Below, one piece after another: positions 37,084 through 47,690 of a stretch of 64,000 nt of DNA (the stretch's first letter is position 1; the number at the start of each line of letters is the position of its first letter). The notes beneath the pieces were generated by a model. The model ran no database searches. It was not told where the DNA came from and saw nothing but the letters and a program-made list of their open reading frames with translations. Location of the stretch: NCBI GenBank assembly GCA_031277945.1, contig JAITLK010000003.1:372001-436000 (forward strand), written 5' to 3'. This stretch comes from Microbacterium sp. Its GTDB lineage: Bacteria > Actinomycetota > Actinomycetes > Actinomycetales > Microbacteriaceae. Made by a program: the position numbers and the translations under genes.

Positions 37084-38577
37084 TCAGCTGTCAGCGCGGA
37101 TCCACTTCAGCGGGATGTCGATGGTCACCTCGGTGCCCGATCCGGTGAGCGTGTGCCAGTCGATGGACCCGGACAGCTCGCCCTGAATCAGCGTGCGCAC
37201 GATCTGTGTGCCGAGCCCCTGTCCGACCTGCCCTTCCGGCAGGCCGCTGCCGTCGTCGCGCACGCGTACCTCGAGGTGCTCCTCGTCGCGCTCGGCGATG
37301 ATCTCGACCACGCCCTCGTCCTGCTCCGCCAGACCATGCTCCACGGCGTTCGTGACCAGCTCCGTGAGCGCCAGCGCGAGCGGGGTCGCGTACTCGCTGG
37401 GGAGGCTGCCGAACTTGCCCGTGACGTGCGTGCGTGCCCGGGTTCCGGCACCGGCGGCCACTTCCGCGACGAGCTTGAGCACACGGGTGAAGACCTCGTC
37501 GAAGTTCACGTTCTGCGTCAGGCCGCTGGCCAGCGTGTCATGGACGATGGCGATCGAGGCCACCCGTCGCATGGCCTGGGTCAGCGCGTCGCGCGCCTCC
37601 TCGGAGTGGGTCCGTCGCGCCTGGATGCGCAGCAGCGAGGAAACGGTCTGCAGATTGTTCTTCACCCGGTGATGGATCTCGCGGATCGTGGCGTCCTTGG
37701 TGATCAGCTCCTGCTCCTGATGACGAAGCTCAGACACGTCCCGGCACAGGATGATCGCGCCGATCCGCTTGCCGTTGTTCTTCAGCGGCACCGCGCGCAT
37801 CGACACGGTCACCCCGCGCGCCTCGATGTCCGAGCGCCACGGCGCCCGCCCGGTCATGACGACGGGGAGGGATTCGTCGACCTCGCGCCCGGCGGGAAGG
37901 ATCTCGGCGACCACCTCGACGAGGCTCTCGCCTTCGAGCTCATCGTCGAATCCCATGCGGTTGAACGCGGACAGCGCGTTCGGGCTCGCGAATGTCACGG
38001 TGCCGTCCACGTCGAGGCGGACCAGGCCGTCGGAAGCGCGCGGGGCACCGCGTCGCGGCGCCGTCGGAGCGTCCAGGTCGGGGAAGTCGCCGGTCGAGAT
38101 CATCGAGAACAGATCGTCGGCGCACTCGTTGAACGTGATCTGCTGGCGTGAGGGCGTTCGCGCCTCGCCGAGGTTCGTGTGACGGGTCAGGATGCCGATG
38201 ACATTGGGCTTCTCCCCCACCACCGGACGGGTGCGCACGATCGGCACCGCCCGCACCCGCGTCGGCACCTCCTCGAACCACTCCGGCGAGGACGAGTCGA
38301 CGATGGTGGCGGTCTGGAAGCTCTCCTTGATCTGCGCGTACCACTGGGGACGCACGCTGTCGCCCACGATGTCGCGGTAGAACAGCGTGGCCGCGCCGCC
38401 CGGCCTGGTGTGCGCGACCGCGACGAACGAGTCCTCGGGCGTGGGCACCCACATCACGATGTCCGCCGACGCGAGGTCGGCGAGAAGCTGTCCATCACCG
38501 GCGAGGCGATGGAGCCATTCCACGTCCGCTTCGTCGGCGCGGCCCTGCAGGTAGACGAGATCACTGAGTGTCGACAC
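37084..38577 (-). CDS. pdtaS: Soluble sensor histidine kinase PdtaS
   Basis: 497 residues: an N-terminal GAF-like domain (about 1-150), a central PAS-like domain (about 185-295) and a HisKA_2/HATPase module with EIHHRVKNNLQTVSSLLRIQ (phospho-His about residue 300), then TELVTNAVEHG and DDGSGLPEG in the ATPase. No membrane segment, so a cytosolic sensor. In mycobacteria PdtaS phosphorylates the antiterminator PdtaR; no pdtaR gene is in this window. GTG 38577 is preceded by TAGGCT at six bases. Confidence 0.93.
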   Translation of the reverse strand: MSTLSDLVYLQGRADEADVEWLHRLAGDGQLLADLASADIVMWVPTPEDSFVAVAHTRPGGAATLFYRDIVGDSVRPQWYAQIKESFQTATIVDSSSPEWFEEVPTRVRAVPIVRTRPVVGEKPNVIGILTRHTNLGEARTPSRQQITFNECADDLFSMISTGDFPDLDAPTAPRRGAPRASDGLVRLDVDGTVTFASPNALSAFNRMGFDDELEGESLVEVVAEILPAGREVDESLPVVMTGRAPWRSDIEARGVTVSMRAVPLKNNGKRIGAIILCRDVSELRHQEQELITKDATIREIHHRVKNNLQTVSSLLRIQARRTHSEEARDALTQAMRRVASIAIVHDTLASGLTQNVNFDEVFTRVLKLVAEVAAGAGTRARTHVTGKFGSLPSEYATPLALALTELVTNAVEHGLAEQDEGVVEIIAERDEEHLEVRVRDDGSGLPEGQVGQGLGTQIVRTLIQGELSGSIDWHTLTGSGTEVTIDIPLKWIRADS

Positions 38578-38583
38578 CCCGCA

Positions 38584-38589
38584 AGCCTA
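38584..38589 (-). promoter_or_regulatory. Putative -10 hexamer (TAGGCT) of pdtaS
   Basis: TANNNT hexamer six bases before GTG 38577; its first three bases are the TAG stop codon of the upstream CpaE-like gene. Confidence 0.5.
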
Positions 38590-39816
38590 TTGGCTCCCGC
38601 GCGCACTTCTTCGAGCCCCCCGGGCACGTCGTGGCCCGTTCGCCGGAAGCGCGAGGGCACCGGCTGCGCCGGCGGTGTCCAGCATCCCCGCGATCCGGCG
38701 AACGGCGGCGGTGAGAGCCGAGCGCGGCGCGGCGAGGATGACAGGCTGGGCGTGGAGCACCGCACGATCTGCCGCGGAGCCGTCCTCGGGGATGAAGTGC
38801 ACGTCGGTGGCCGCGGCGTATCGCTCCAAGGCGCGGCGCAGCTGGCCTCGGGCATCGAGTCCGATGGCGCGCGATCGCACCCGATTGACCACCACGGTGA
38901 TGGGCGTGGCCGGCGCCAGCTCGCGCACCTCCATGATGGCGCGGACGAACCGGGAGACACCGATCGGGTCCGCCGCGCACACGGCGACGATCCGATCCGC
39001 CCGCTGCAGCGCGGCGATCGTGGCGGCGTTGCGACGTGGCCCGCCGTCGATGTCACTGACGATCTGCTCGTCCTGCTCGATCAGCGCCGACGTGTCGATG
39101 AAGACCTGATCGCTCCACCGCGCGACGGCATCGATCACGGCCCGCATCCGATCCGCGGGCAGCTCCGGCCACCGGGACGGGCGATTGATCCCGGACAGCA
39201 CGGCGAGCGCACTCGCCTCGATCGGAACGAGTTCGCGGATGCGGGCGTACTCCGCCTCGTCGAAGGACCGCCGCCCCGCCTGGCGGCACGCGCCCGCGAG
39301 TCCCGGCGCCTCCTCCGCGAGTCCCAGCATCGCAGCCACCGCCGGCGCGTGGCTGTCGGCGTCGATGAGCGCAACCTCACCACCGCTGCGCGACCGCTCG
39401 GCCGCCAGCGCGACCGCGAGAGTGGAACGCCCGGGCGCTCCGTGCGGACCCCACACCGCGATCACATCGCTGCGGCGAGAGGTCAGGGGTCCGGGAATGG
39501 CCGCGACGGATGCGAGGACGGCCCGAGCGGCGGGCTCACGCACCGGCACCACCCCCAGTCGTGCCGCGAGATTGGCCCCCGCCTCGTCCATCGCCACCGG
39601 GACCACGCGGACACGGGCGGCATCGCAGCGGGCCAGCAGCGCACCGTCCAGCTGACGGGGATCTGCCAGGATCACCAGGGCATCCGCACCACCCAAGGCA
39701 TCCGGCTGACCGAGCTGCAGAGGACCCAGCACGATCACCCGCTCCCCGACGGCTTCCAGCTCCTCGCAGAGCGGTCGCGCGATGGAAGGCGGAAGGCACA
39801 CGGCGATGGTGCTCAT
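38587..39816 (-). CDS. CpaE/TadZ-like P-loop protein with degenerate Walker A
   Basis: 409 residues. An N-terminal receiver-like region (about 1-110) is followed by a MinD/ParA-type NTPase domain opening with WGPHGAPGRSTLAVALA, then ALIDADSHAPAVA and VVVNRVR. Where MinD has KGGxGKT, this has HGAPGRS, so both lysines are replaced, as often in CpaE/TadZ localisation factors. ATP binding may be weak. It overlaps the SAF-domain gene by four bases. No pilus ATPase, pilin or platform gene is nearby. The basic C-terminus (RRARGARRSARG) could bind nucleic acid or membrane. Confidence 0.85.
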   Translation of the reverse strand: MSTIAVCLPPSIARPLCEELEAVGERVIVLGPLQLGQPDALGGADALVILADPRQLDGALLARCDAARVRVVPVAMDEAGANLAARLGVVPVREPAARAVLASVAAIPGPLTSRRSDVIAVWGPHGAPGRSTLAVALAAERSRSGGEVALIDADSHAPAVAAMLGLAEEAPGLAGACRQAGRRSFDEAEYARIRELVPIEASALAVLSGINRPSRWPELPADRMRAVIDAVARWSDQVFIDTSALIEQDEQIVSDIDGGPRRNAATIAALQRADRIVAVCAADPIGVSRFVRAIMEVRELAPATPITVVVNRVRSRAIGLDARGQLRRALERYAAATDVHFIPEDGSAADRAVLHAQPVILAAPRSALTAAVRRIAGMLDTAGAAGALALPANGPRRARGARRSARGSQ

Positions 39817-40418
39817 GATCCGCCGCCCGCGACGATCACCGACAACGCGCTGCCCGACGAGGCCGCGGAGAGGACATCCGGTACCGCCTCCCTCGGGACG
39901 ACGAGTTCGATCACCGCGGATGCCGTGCGCACCATCGAGTCATCGGCACGCACGGAGACGACTACGGCCCCCGAGACGAGCACCCGAGGCGACGGGGCTT
40001 CGTCCTCCCCAGCGCCGTCCACCCACACGTCGACGGTGCTTCCCTTCCGGACTCCCGACGCCACATCGACCGCGCTGCGGATCACGACCGTCGTGAGGTC
40101 GGCCGACCCCTCCGGCGCCAGTGCGTCGCGTGGCACCAGCTCGCCCTGAGCGATCACGCGCGTGACCACGCTGCCCGGCAGCACCTCCGAGGACAGCAGA
40201 TAGTGCTCAGCCACGGCGCCCAGCATCACCTCCGTGCTCTGCAGATCCCCGGGCTGCACCGTCTGCCCGGGAAGCAACGTGCCGGCGGCGGTCGCAACGC
40301 CGACGGTCGTCCTCGCGGCCGAGACGACGCCCCACACCGCTGTCACGGAGACGGCGACCAAGGCGACGCCGATGAAGAATCGGGCATCGGAGAAGAAGCG
40401 GTTACGGCGGCTGGACAT
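39813..40418 (-). CDS. SAF-domain membrane-anchored protein (CpaB/RcpC-like)
   Basis: 201 residues from ATG 40418. One N-terminal membrane helix (about residues 14-33) is followed by an SAF/AFP domain with AGTLLPGQTVQPGDLQSTEV and LPGSVVTRVIAQGELVPRDAL. CpaB-type proteins work in Flp/Tad pilus assembly. Here it is paired only with the CpaE-like gene, so the function may be different. The frame is open upstream of this ATG but carries no recognisable sequence. Confidence 0.85.
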   Translation of the reverse strand: MSSRRNRFFSDARFFIGVALVAVSVTAVWGVVSAARTTVGVATAAGTLLPGQTVQPGDLQSTEVMLGAVAEHYLLSSEVLPGSVVTRVIAQGELVPRDALAPEGSADLTTVVIRSAVDVASGVRKGSTVDVWVDGAGEDEAPSPRVLVSGAVVVSVRADDSMVRTASAVIELVVPREAVPDVLSAASSGSALSVIVAGGGS

Positions 40419-40456
40419 GGGGGCGATGCTGTCAGAGGGTCGGCATGCGGCGGCGA

Positions 40457-40512
40457 CGACTATCCACAGCGGGCGATCGATCACGCGGTGCACGGATCGG
40501 CGATTATCCACA
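40457..40512 (+). promoter_or_regulatory. Two DnaA-box-like direct repeats in a divergent promoter region
   Basis: CGACTATCCACA (40457-40468) and CGATTATCCACA (40501-40512) are direct repeats with one mismatch, 44 bases apart. The second contains TTATCCACA, the canonical DnaA box; the first differs at its first base. They lie between the divergent SAF and HTH genes. Origin function is unlikely here; DnaA-linked or other transcription control is possible. Confidence 0.45.
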
Positions 40513-40550
40513 CTCGCCGGATCGCCTCCAGAACATGTTCCCCCACGCGT

Positions 40551-40556
40551 CATAAT
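40551..40556 (+). promoter_or_regulatory. Putative -10 hexamer (CATAAT) of the HTH gene
   Basis: CATAAT six bases before ATG 40563; the DnaA-box-like repeats lie about 40-100 bases upstream. Confidence 0.45.
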
Positions 40557-40562
40557 CGACTC

Positions 40563-40832
40563 ATGCCCGACATCAGCGCTCCCGGACGCCACGTCTCGCC
40601 GGCGCAGGTCGCAGAGCTCCTGGATCTCACGGTGGACGATGTCCTCGCGCTCGTTCACGAGGGTCGCCTGCGAGGGGCGCGCGTCGGGGCAACTCACCAG
40701 TGGCGCATCGAAGAGGCATCCATCGTCGACTACCTCGACGAGCAGCGGGAGGAAGCGCGGCGCATGGCGCTGTGGCGTCAGTCCGACACAGCCAGCTTCC
40801 CGGAGATGTGGGGCGTGGTCAGACGCGATTGA
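40563..40832 (+). CDS. Excisionase/MerR-like helix-turn-helix protein
   Basis: 89 residues. A single HTH_17-type winged helix: SPAQVAELLDLTVDDVLALV, then HEGRLRGARVG and WRIEEASIVDYLDEQ. Such proteins bind DNA (excisionase-, AlpA- or BldC-like). No integrase or phage gene is nearby, so a chromosomal regulator is more likely. It is divergent from the CpaE-like/SAF pair and may regulate it. Confidence 0.87.
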   Translation: MPDISAPGRHVSPAQVAELLDLTVDDVLALVHEGRLRGARVGATHQWRIEEASIVDYLDEQREEARRMALWRQSDTASFPEMWGVVRRD

Positions 40833-40847
40833 AGCGTCCGCCCGCTG

Positions 40848-41504
40848 TCACACCGCCGTGCCGACCGTGCGTACCTGTCCGATGGCCGCGTACGGGATCA
40901 CGATGTGGGCACGGACCTCGCTGGCTCGCCGGGGGCGACCGGATTCGTGCACGGCGAGGTCGAGATGATCCGCCCCCGCCCGATCGATCGTGCCGTGCAG
41001 GATCTCGCCATCGACCAGTCGAATGGTCACCGGACGGCGCCGGCGGGCGAGGTCTCGCATGAGGAACCCGAACACCACCCGTCCGCTCAGGTCGTCCTCC
41101 GTGGCTGGCAGTGCCGAGCGCAGAATCGCCGCATGCTCGGTCTGCACGGTGCGGATGGCTGCCAGCGGATACAGCGCCAGCCCATCGCCGTTCGCGGTCG
41201 CGTCCCACAGGTCGACGCTTCGTCGCGCGGATCCGCCGCCCGAGAGAGAGGATCCCTCCCCGCCATCGTCCGCCACGATGGCCAGCCAGTCCGCCCCGAC
41301 TCCCACAGCCCGACCCGAACCGCTCACGCCGGCAGCGCGCACCGTGATGACGACACCGTCGGCGACGAGTGACATCAAGCGCGTCCGCAGCGCCAGCCGC
41401 GCGACCCGCAGCCGCTCGGTCTCGGTGTTCAGCGCCGCACGCTCGGACTCCCATTCGGCGTCGAGCTGCGATTCCAGGTCCTCGAAGAAGTCATCCCATC
41501 GCAC
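40848..41504 (-). CDS. Conserved hypothetical protein with Sm-like C-terminal part
   Basis: 218 residues. It begins MRWDDFFEDLESQLDAEWE, an acidic/aromatic helix, then a basic helical stretch and two beta-rich halves. Each half has a pattern like LVADGVVITVRAAGVSGSGRAVGVG or VTIRLVDGEILHGTIDRAGADHL (reported in short pieces), reminiscent of Sm/YlxS-type barrels. I do not recognise a named family; related proteins appear to be common in Microbacteriaceae. It converges on the HTH gene (15-base gap). Confidence 0.7.
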   Translation of the reverse strand: MRWDDFFEDLESQLDAEWESERAALNTETERLRVARLALRTRLMSLVADGVVITVRAAGVSGSGRAVGVGADWLAIVADDGGEGSSLSGGGSARRSVDLWDATANGDGLALYPLAAIRTVQTEHAAILRSALPATEDDLSGRVVFGFLMRDLARRRRPVTIRLVDGEILHGTIDRAGADHLDLAVHESGRPRRASEVRAHIVIPYAAIGQVRTVGTAV

Positions 41505-41703
41505 CGCGCGACTCTAACGCGAGAGTGCAACGCCTCCCGCGCCCTGTCCCCAGGGCCCGGCCACCGCTGCACTCACCGTCCGTTCCCCGTTCGCGACGCC
41601 GCTGGGGCGGAAATCCGCGCAGAACAGCCTATTTCTGACCCCAGTTCTGAGGTCATTCTCGTATCCGACGGCGCACGCATGGCAAGCTGAACTCAACCAC
41701 AGA

Positions 41704-41724
41704 GTCCCCGCGCTGTAAGGGGAC
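41704..41724 (+). promoter_or_regulatory. Hairpin covering the ribosome site of the Rv3235-family gene
   Basis: GTCCCC and GGGGAC arms with a nine-base loop; the right arm includes the AAGGGGA ribosome site five bases before ATG 41729. The 224-base region from 41505 holds no other feature I can support. Confidence 0.4.
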
Positions 41725-41728
41725 AATC

Positions 41729-42163
41729 ATGGCTACGGCCACCGGAGCTGTGCGCGCGCTGCAACGCGCGAGCACAGTAGAGATCGCTGAATTCTTCGCA
41801 CCGCAGCGAACCAGCACCGTCGACCTACCCGACCCTGCCGTGCTGCTGCGAAATCTCACCGTGGGCGTTCTGGAGTCACTCGCCGGTGTGCGTGACGTCG
41901 ACCAGCTGGCGCGTTGGCTGTCGCAGGAGGCGTTCCTGTCTGTCGTCACTCGCGTGGGACTTGCCACTCGGGCGCGCAGCGCGCGTGGCGTCGCCGCCGC
42001 ACGTCCGCACCAGCGCGTTCTGTGCGTCAGACACTCCAGCCCCGCTGACGGCGTCGTGGAAGGTGTCGTCGTGGTGGCCACCCCCACCCGGACTCGTGCG
42101 GTCGCCATTCGACTTGAGGGGTACGACCGGCGCTGGCGCGCCGTGTCTCTGGCCCTTCTCTGA
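41729..42163 (+). CDS. Rv3235-family protein (DUF6459-like)
   Basis: 144 residues. It has LLRNLTVGVLESLAGVRDVDQLARWLS and a later VVVVATPTRTRAVAIRLEGYDRRWRAVSLALL (given in pieces), the layout of the small actinobacterial Rv3235 family with one helical and one beta-rich half. Function is unknown. Its place two genes before secA mirrors mycobacteria, where Rv3235 lies near secA1. A hairpin covers its ribosome site. Confidence 0.78.
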   Translation: MATATGAVRALQRASTVEIAEFFAPQRTSTVDLPDPAVLLRNLTVGVLESLAGVRDVDQLARWLSQEAFLSVVTRVGLATRARSARGVAAARPHQRVLCVRHSSPADGVVEGVVVVATPTRTRAVAIRLEGYDRRWRAVSLALL

Positions 42164-42258
42164 ACTTCTCCCCCTGAGAAGACGCGGGCCGCGAACCCGC
42201 ACCCGTGCCGGAGCGCTCCCAATCCGTTCCGGTGCATCATGGGCTCGTTCTGAGTCCA

Positions 42259-42291
42259 GAGGGCCGGTCTCCGTTCTCGAGACCGGCCCTC
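42259..42291. terminator. Bidirectional hairpin terminator
   Basis: A perfect 13-bp stem (GAGGGCCGGTCTC and complement) with a seven-base loop, between convergent genes ending at 42163 and 42315; AAAACA follows on the + strand. Confidence 0.8.
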
Positions 42292-42314
42292 AAAACATCA
42301 GGACGACCGAGGAG

Positions 42315-43541
42315 TCACTGGCGGTAGCTGGACAGGAAGTTGCCGATGCGCTCGATGGCGTCTCCGAGCACACGCGCCTCGGGCAGGGTGACGACGCGGA
42401 AGTGATCCGGCGTCGCCCAGTTGAAGCCGGTGCCCTGAACCAGCAAGATGTGCTCCGCCACGAGCAGGTCGTAGACCAGCCGCGCGTCGTCATGGATCTC
42501 GTGGACCTCCGGGTCCAGTCGAGGGAATGCGTACAGGGCACCACGCGGCTTCACGCAAGACACGCCGGGGATGGCGTTGAGCCCCTCCCAGGTGACGTCG
42601 CGCTGCTCGTGCAGTCGCCCTGAGGGAGCGATGAGAGCGTCGATGGTCTGCACACCGTCCAGAGCGGCCTGCACGGCGTGCTGCGCGGGGGCGTTCGGGC
42701 ACAGGCGGGTGGACGCCAGCAGGTTGACTCCCTCGAGGAATCCCGCTGCGTGCTTCTTCGGCCCGGTGATCACCATCCACCCCGAGCGGTAGCCCGCAAC
42801 GCGATAGGTCTTGGACAGACCGTTGAACGTCAGGCAGAGAAGATCCGGCGCCAGCGTGGCCGTCGGAATGTGCTCTGCATCATCGAAGAGGATGCGGTCG
42901 TAGATCTCATCGCTGAGCAGCAGGAGCGAGTGCTCCCGCGCGATCTGGATGATGCCCTCCAGCGTCTCCCGGCTGTAGACGGCCCCCGTGGGGTTGTTGG
43001 GGTTGATGATCACGATCGCCTTGGTGTTCGGCGTGATCTTCGAGCGGATGTCTTCGAGGTCGGGGTTCCATTCGTTCTGCTCATCGCAGATGTAGTGCAC
43101 CGGAGTGCCACCCGACAGCGAGGTCATCGCGGTCCACAGCGGGTAGTCCGGCGCCGGGATGAGCACCTCGTCCCCCTCGTTCAGGAGCGCCTGCATCACC
43201 ATGGTGATGAGCTCGGAGACGCCGTTTCCCAGGAAGACGTCATCCGGATCCACATGGGGGAAGCCCGGGACCTGCTCGTACCGGCTGACGATCGCCCGCC
43301 GGGCCGACAGGATGCCGCGGCTCTCGGTGTAGCCGTGGGCGGTGGGAATGGCCGCGATCATGTCGCGGACGATCTGGTAGGGAGCCTCGAATCCGAACAC
43401 CGCCGGGTTTCCCGTGTTCAGCTTGAGAACCGGGTGCCCTGCTGCTTCCAGCCGCGCCGCCTCGATCAGTGCGTTCCCCCGGATTTCGTAGAGGACGTTC
43501 TTGAGCTTGGCGGACTGATCCAGCGGACGGAGTGGGTTCAT
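42315..43541 (-). CDS. Class I/II PLP aminotransferase, alanine/aspartate type (AlaA-like)
   Basis: 408 residues from ATG 43541. Fold-type I signatures: GNGVSELITMVMQALL, NPNNPTGAVYSRETLE, SDEIYDRI, and the PLP lysine in FNGLSKTYRVAGYRSGW. The opening RPLDQSAKLKNVLYEIRG matches the glutamate-pyruvate aminotransferase AlaA branch. TACCCT six bases before the ATG suggests a leaderless mRNA and supports this start over upstream in-frame codons. Confidence 0.92.
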   Translation of the reverse strand: MNPLRPLDQSAKLKNVLYEIRGNALIEAARLEAAGHPVLKLNTGNPAVFGFEAPYQIVRDMIAAIPTAHGYTESRGILSARRAIVSRYEQVPGFPHVDPDDVFLGNGVSELITMVMQALLNEGDEVLIPAPDYPLWTAMTSLSGGTPVHYICDEQNEWNPDLEDIRSKITPNTKAIVIINPNNPTGAVYSRETLEGIIQIAREHSLLLLSDEIYDRILFDDAEHIPTATLAPDLLCLTFNGLSKTYRVAGYRSGWMVITGPKKHAAGFLEGVNLLASTRLCPNAPAQHAVQAALDGVQTIDALIAPSGRLHEQRDVTWEGLNAIPGVSCVKPRGALYAFPRLDPEVHEIHDDARLVYDLLVAEHILLVQGTGFNWATPDHFRVVTLPEARVLGDAIERIGNFLSSYRQ

Positions 43542-43547
43542 GTCCCA

Positions 43548-43553
43548 AGGGTA
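43548..43553 (-). promoter_or_regulatory. Putative -10 hexamer (TACCCT), leaderless start
   Basis: TANNNT hexamer six bases upstream of ATG 43541. Confidence 0.5.
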
Positions 43554-43587
43554 GTCCCCCGCGCGGGGTGGTCCTGACCGGCCACTC

Positions 43588-44055
43588 GTGTCTCGGTGGC
43601 CTGCCGATGTCGGAGGCACGTGGCAGGATGACGCCATACATCAGCACGTCAGCTTCATCACCCTCGCCAGCGCAGCTCTGGATCGCGCGGCGGCCTTCTA
43701 CGTCGACGGACTCGGATGGACTCCGGCTTTTCGCGGTGAAGACGTCCTGATGTTCCGCGTCGGGCCGGCGCTCATGCTCTCGCTGTGGACGGAGGCCGGT
43801 TTCGAAGCGGAGGTGGGTCCGATCAGGCGCGGACCGGGCGCCGCCCCGCTCACCCTGGCACACAACGTCTCCTCCCCCGCAGCGGTCGATGCCGTGCTCG
43901 CGGACGCTCAGCGCGCCGGCGCCACTGTGGTCCCGGGCGAACATCGCGCGTGGGGCGGGTACTCCGGCCGCTTCTCCGACCCCGATGACTTCCGGTGGGA
44001 GGTCGCGTGGAACCCCGACCCGGAGATGGCGTTCGTGAACGCGCCGACCAGCTGA
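43588..44055 (+). CDS. VOC-superfamily (glyoxalase/bleomycin-resistance-like) protein, start uncertain
   Basis: The VOC fold starts at HQHVSFITLASAALDRAAAFY and closes with SGRFSDPDDFRWEVAWNPD; about 140 residues, one domain with two beta-alpha-beta-beta-beta units. VOC proteins bind metals or small ligands; substrate unknown. The only standard in-frame start is GTG 43588, which has no ribosome site and adds 16 residues outside the fold. An ATA codon at 43636 lies exactly at the expected N-terminus, six bases after CAGGAT, so a rare ATA start is possible. Confidence 0.75.
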   Translation: MSRWPADVGGTWQDDAIHQHVSFITLASAALDRAAAFYVDGLGWTPAFRGEDVLMFRVGPALMLSLWTEAGFEAEVGPIRRGPGAAPLTLAHNVSSPAAVDAVLADAQRAGATVVPGEHRAWGGYSGRFSDPDDFRWEVAWNPDPEMAFVNAPTS

Positions 44056-44059
44056 AACC

Positions 44060-44093
44060 AGTGAGGGCCCCGGATCGATCCGGGGCCCTCACT
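44060..44093. terminator. 34-base perfect palindrome between convergent genes
   Basis: Perfect self-complementary sequence centred at 44076/44077 (half: AGTGAGGGCCCCGGATC), between the VOC gene and secA stops. A strong bidirectional terminator candidate. Confidence 0.85.
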
Positions 44094-44116
44094 GTCACTC
44101 GTTCTGGGAGACAGGC

Positions 44117-46924
<2,808 letters not shown>

Positions 46925-46998
46925 GGGAGTCGTCTCCATCCATCGGGTCGTGCGCATGCTCGCGCCGCTGCCGCCTTTCGACGACACATTCGCCCATG

Positions 46999-47592
46999 TT
47001 ATCGGTCCGTGACCTCGGAGGCGGCTGGATATGCGCTCTGCTCGCTGACGGCGATCAGCCGAACCGCGCCCAGGAGCACAACTCCGAGCAGGACGGAGGT
47101 GAGTGCGAGAGCCCACGACGCGGCAGCCACGGCACCGACGGCGAGCGCCGTGGGTGCCGGACTCGTCCACATCGGCCCTGCGGCAACGAGGGCGAGGGCG
47201 AGAACCCATACCGCGCCGACGCTCGCCGTGAACGCCCGAACGGGTCGTCCACGAGTGAGGTCCGCAACCAGCAGCAGTCCACCGATGACGATGACGACCT
47301 GCACGGCGAGTGCGAGCGGCAGCAGCCGCACGCCGGCGATCTGGAGGATCGCGCCGGTCAGCGGCGTCACCGTGACGGCGAAGGCCCCCACCACACCGGC
47401 AGTACCGTGGATGAGCGCTCCCGGCCCGGCGGCGACGGCCAGCACCGCGAGCGCTGCGGCGACGCAGATCACGAGCGCGGACAGCGTGTCGGTGCCCGCC
47501 GGCACCAGAAGCGCGGAGAGCGCGGACACCAGTCCGATCCCAAGGAGAAGGATTCCCGCCGCCGTCCAGGCGGTGGTCCGGGTGAGGCGCAT
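46999..47592 (-). CDS. Membrane protein with about six helices (unknown)
   Basis: 197 residues, mostly Ala/Leu/Val/Gly hydrophobic segments separated by short loops, about six helices, ending in a short polar tail ([15 protein letters not shown]). No recognised family. It lies 74 bases ahead of secA on the same strand, and is divergent from the padR gene. TAGCCT six bases before its ATG suggests a leaderless start. Confidence 0.78.
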   Translation of the reverse strand: MRLTRTTAWTAAGILLLGIGLVSALSALLVPAGTDTLSALVICVAAALAVLAVAAGPGALIHGTAGVVGAFAVTVTPLTGAILQIAGVRLLPLALAVQVVIVIGGLLLVADLTRGRPVRAFTASVGAVWVLALALVAAGPMWTSPAPTALAVGAVAAASWALALTSVLLGVVLLGAVRLIAVSEQSAYPAASEVTDR

Positions 47593-47598
47593 GACTCC

Positions 47599-47604
47599 AG
47601 GCTA
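47599..47604 (-). promoter_or_regulatory. Putative -10 hexamer (TAGCCT), leaderless start
   Basis: TANNNT hexamer six bases upstream of ATG 47592, facing the divergent padR promoter. Confidence 0.5.
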
Positions 47605-47621
47605 TTGCGCGTGGAAAGTAA

Positions 47622-47655
47622 TTGCACAGTATGTGATTTCTCGATATACATATAC
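47622..47655 (+). promoter_or_regulatory. padR promoter with overlapping dyad
   Basis: TTGCAC (47622-47627), a 17-base spacer, and TATACA (47645-47650) form the most canonical promoter in the window. The imperfect inverted repeat GTATGTG-N13-CATATAC (47629-47655) covers the spacer and -10, fitting PadR autorepression. Confidence 0.6.
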
Positions 47656-47690
47656 GCGGAAATGAGATACCGGAAGAGTTGTGGAGTCAC

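Noticed and set aside
40419..40562. The DnaA-box-like repeats as a replication origin
   Set aside because: No dnaA, dnaN or recF gene is near, there are only two boxes, and no AT-rich unwinding region.
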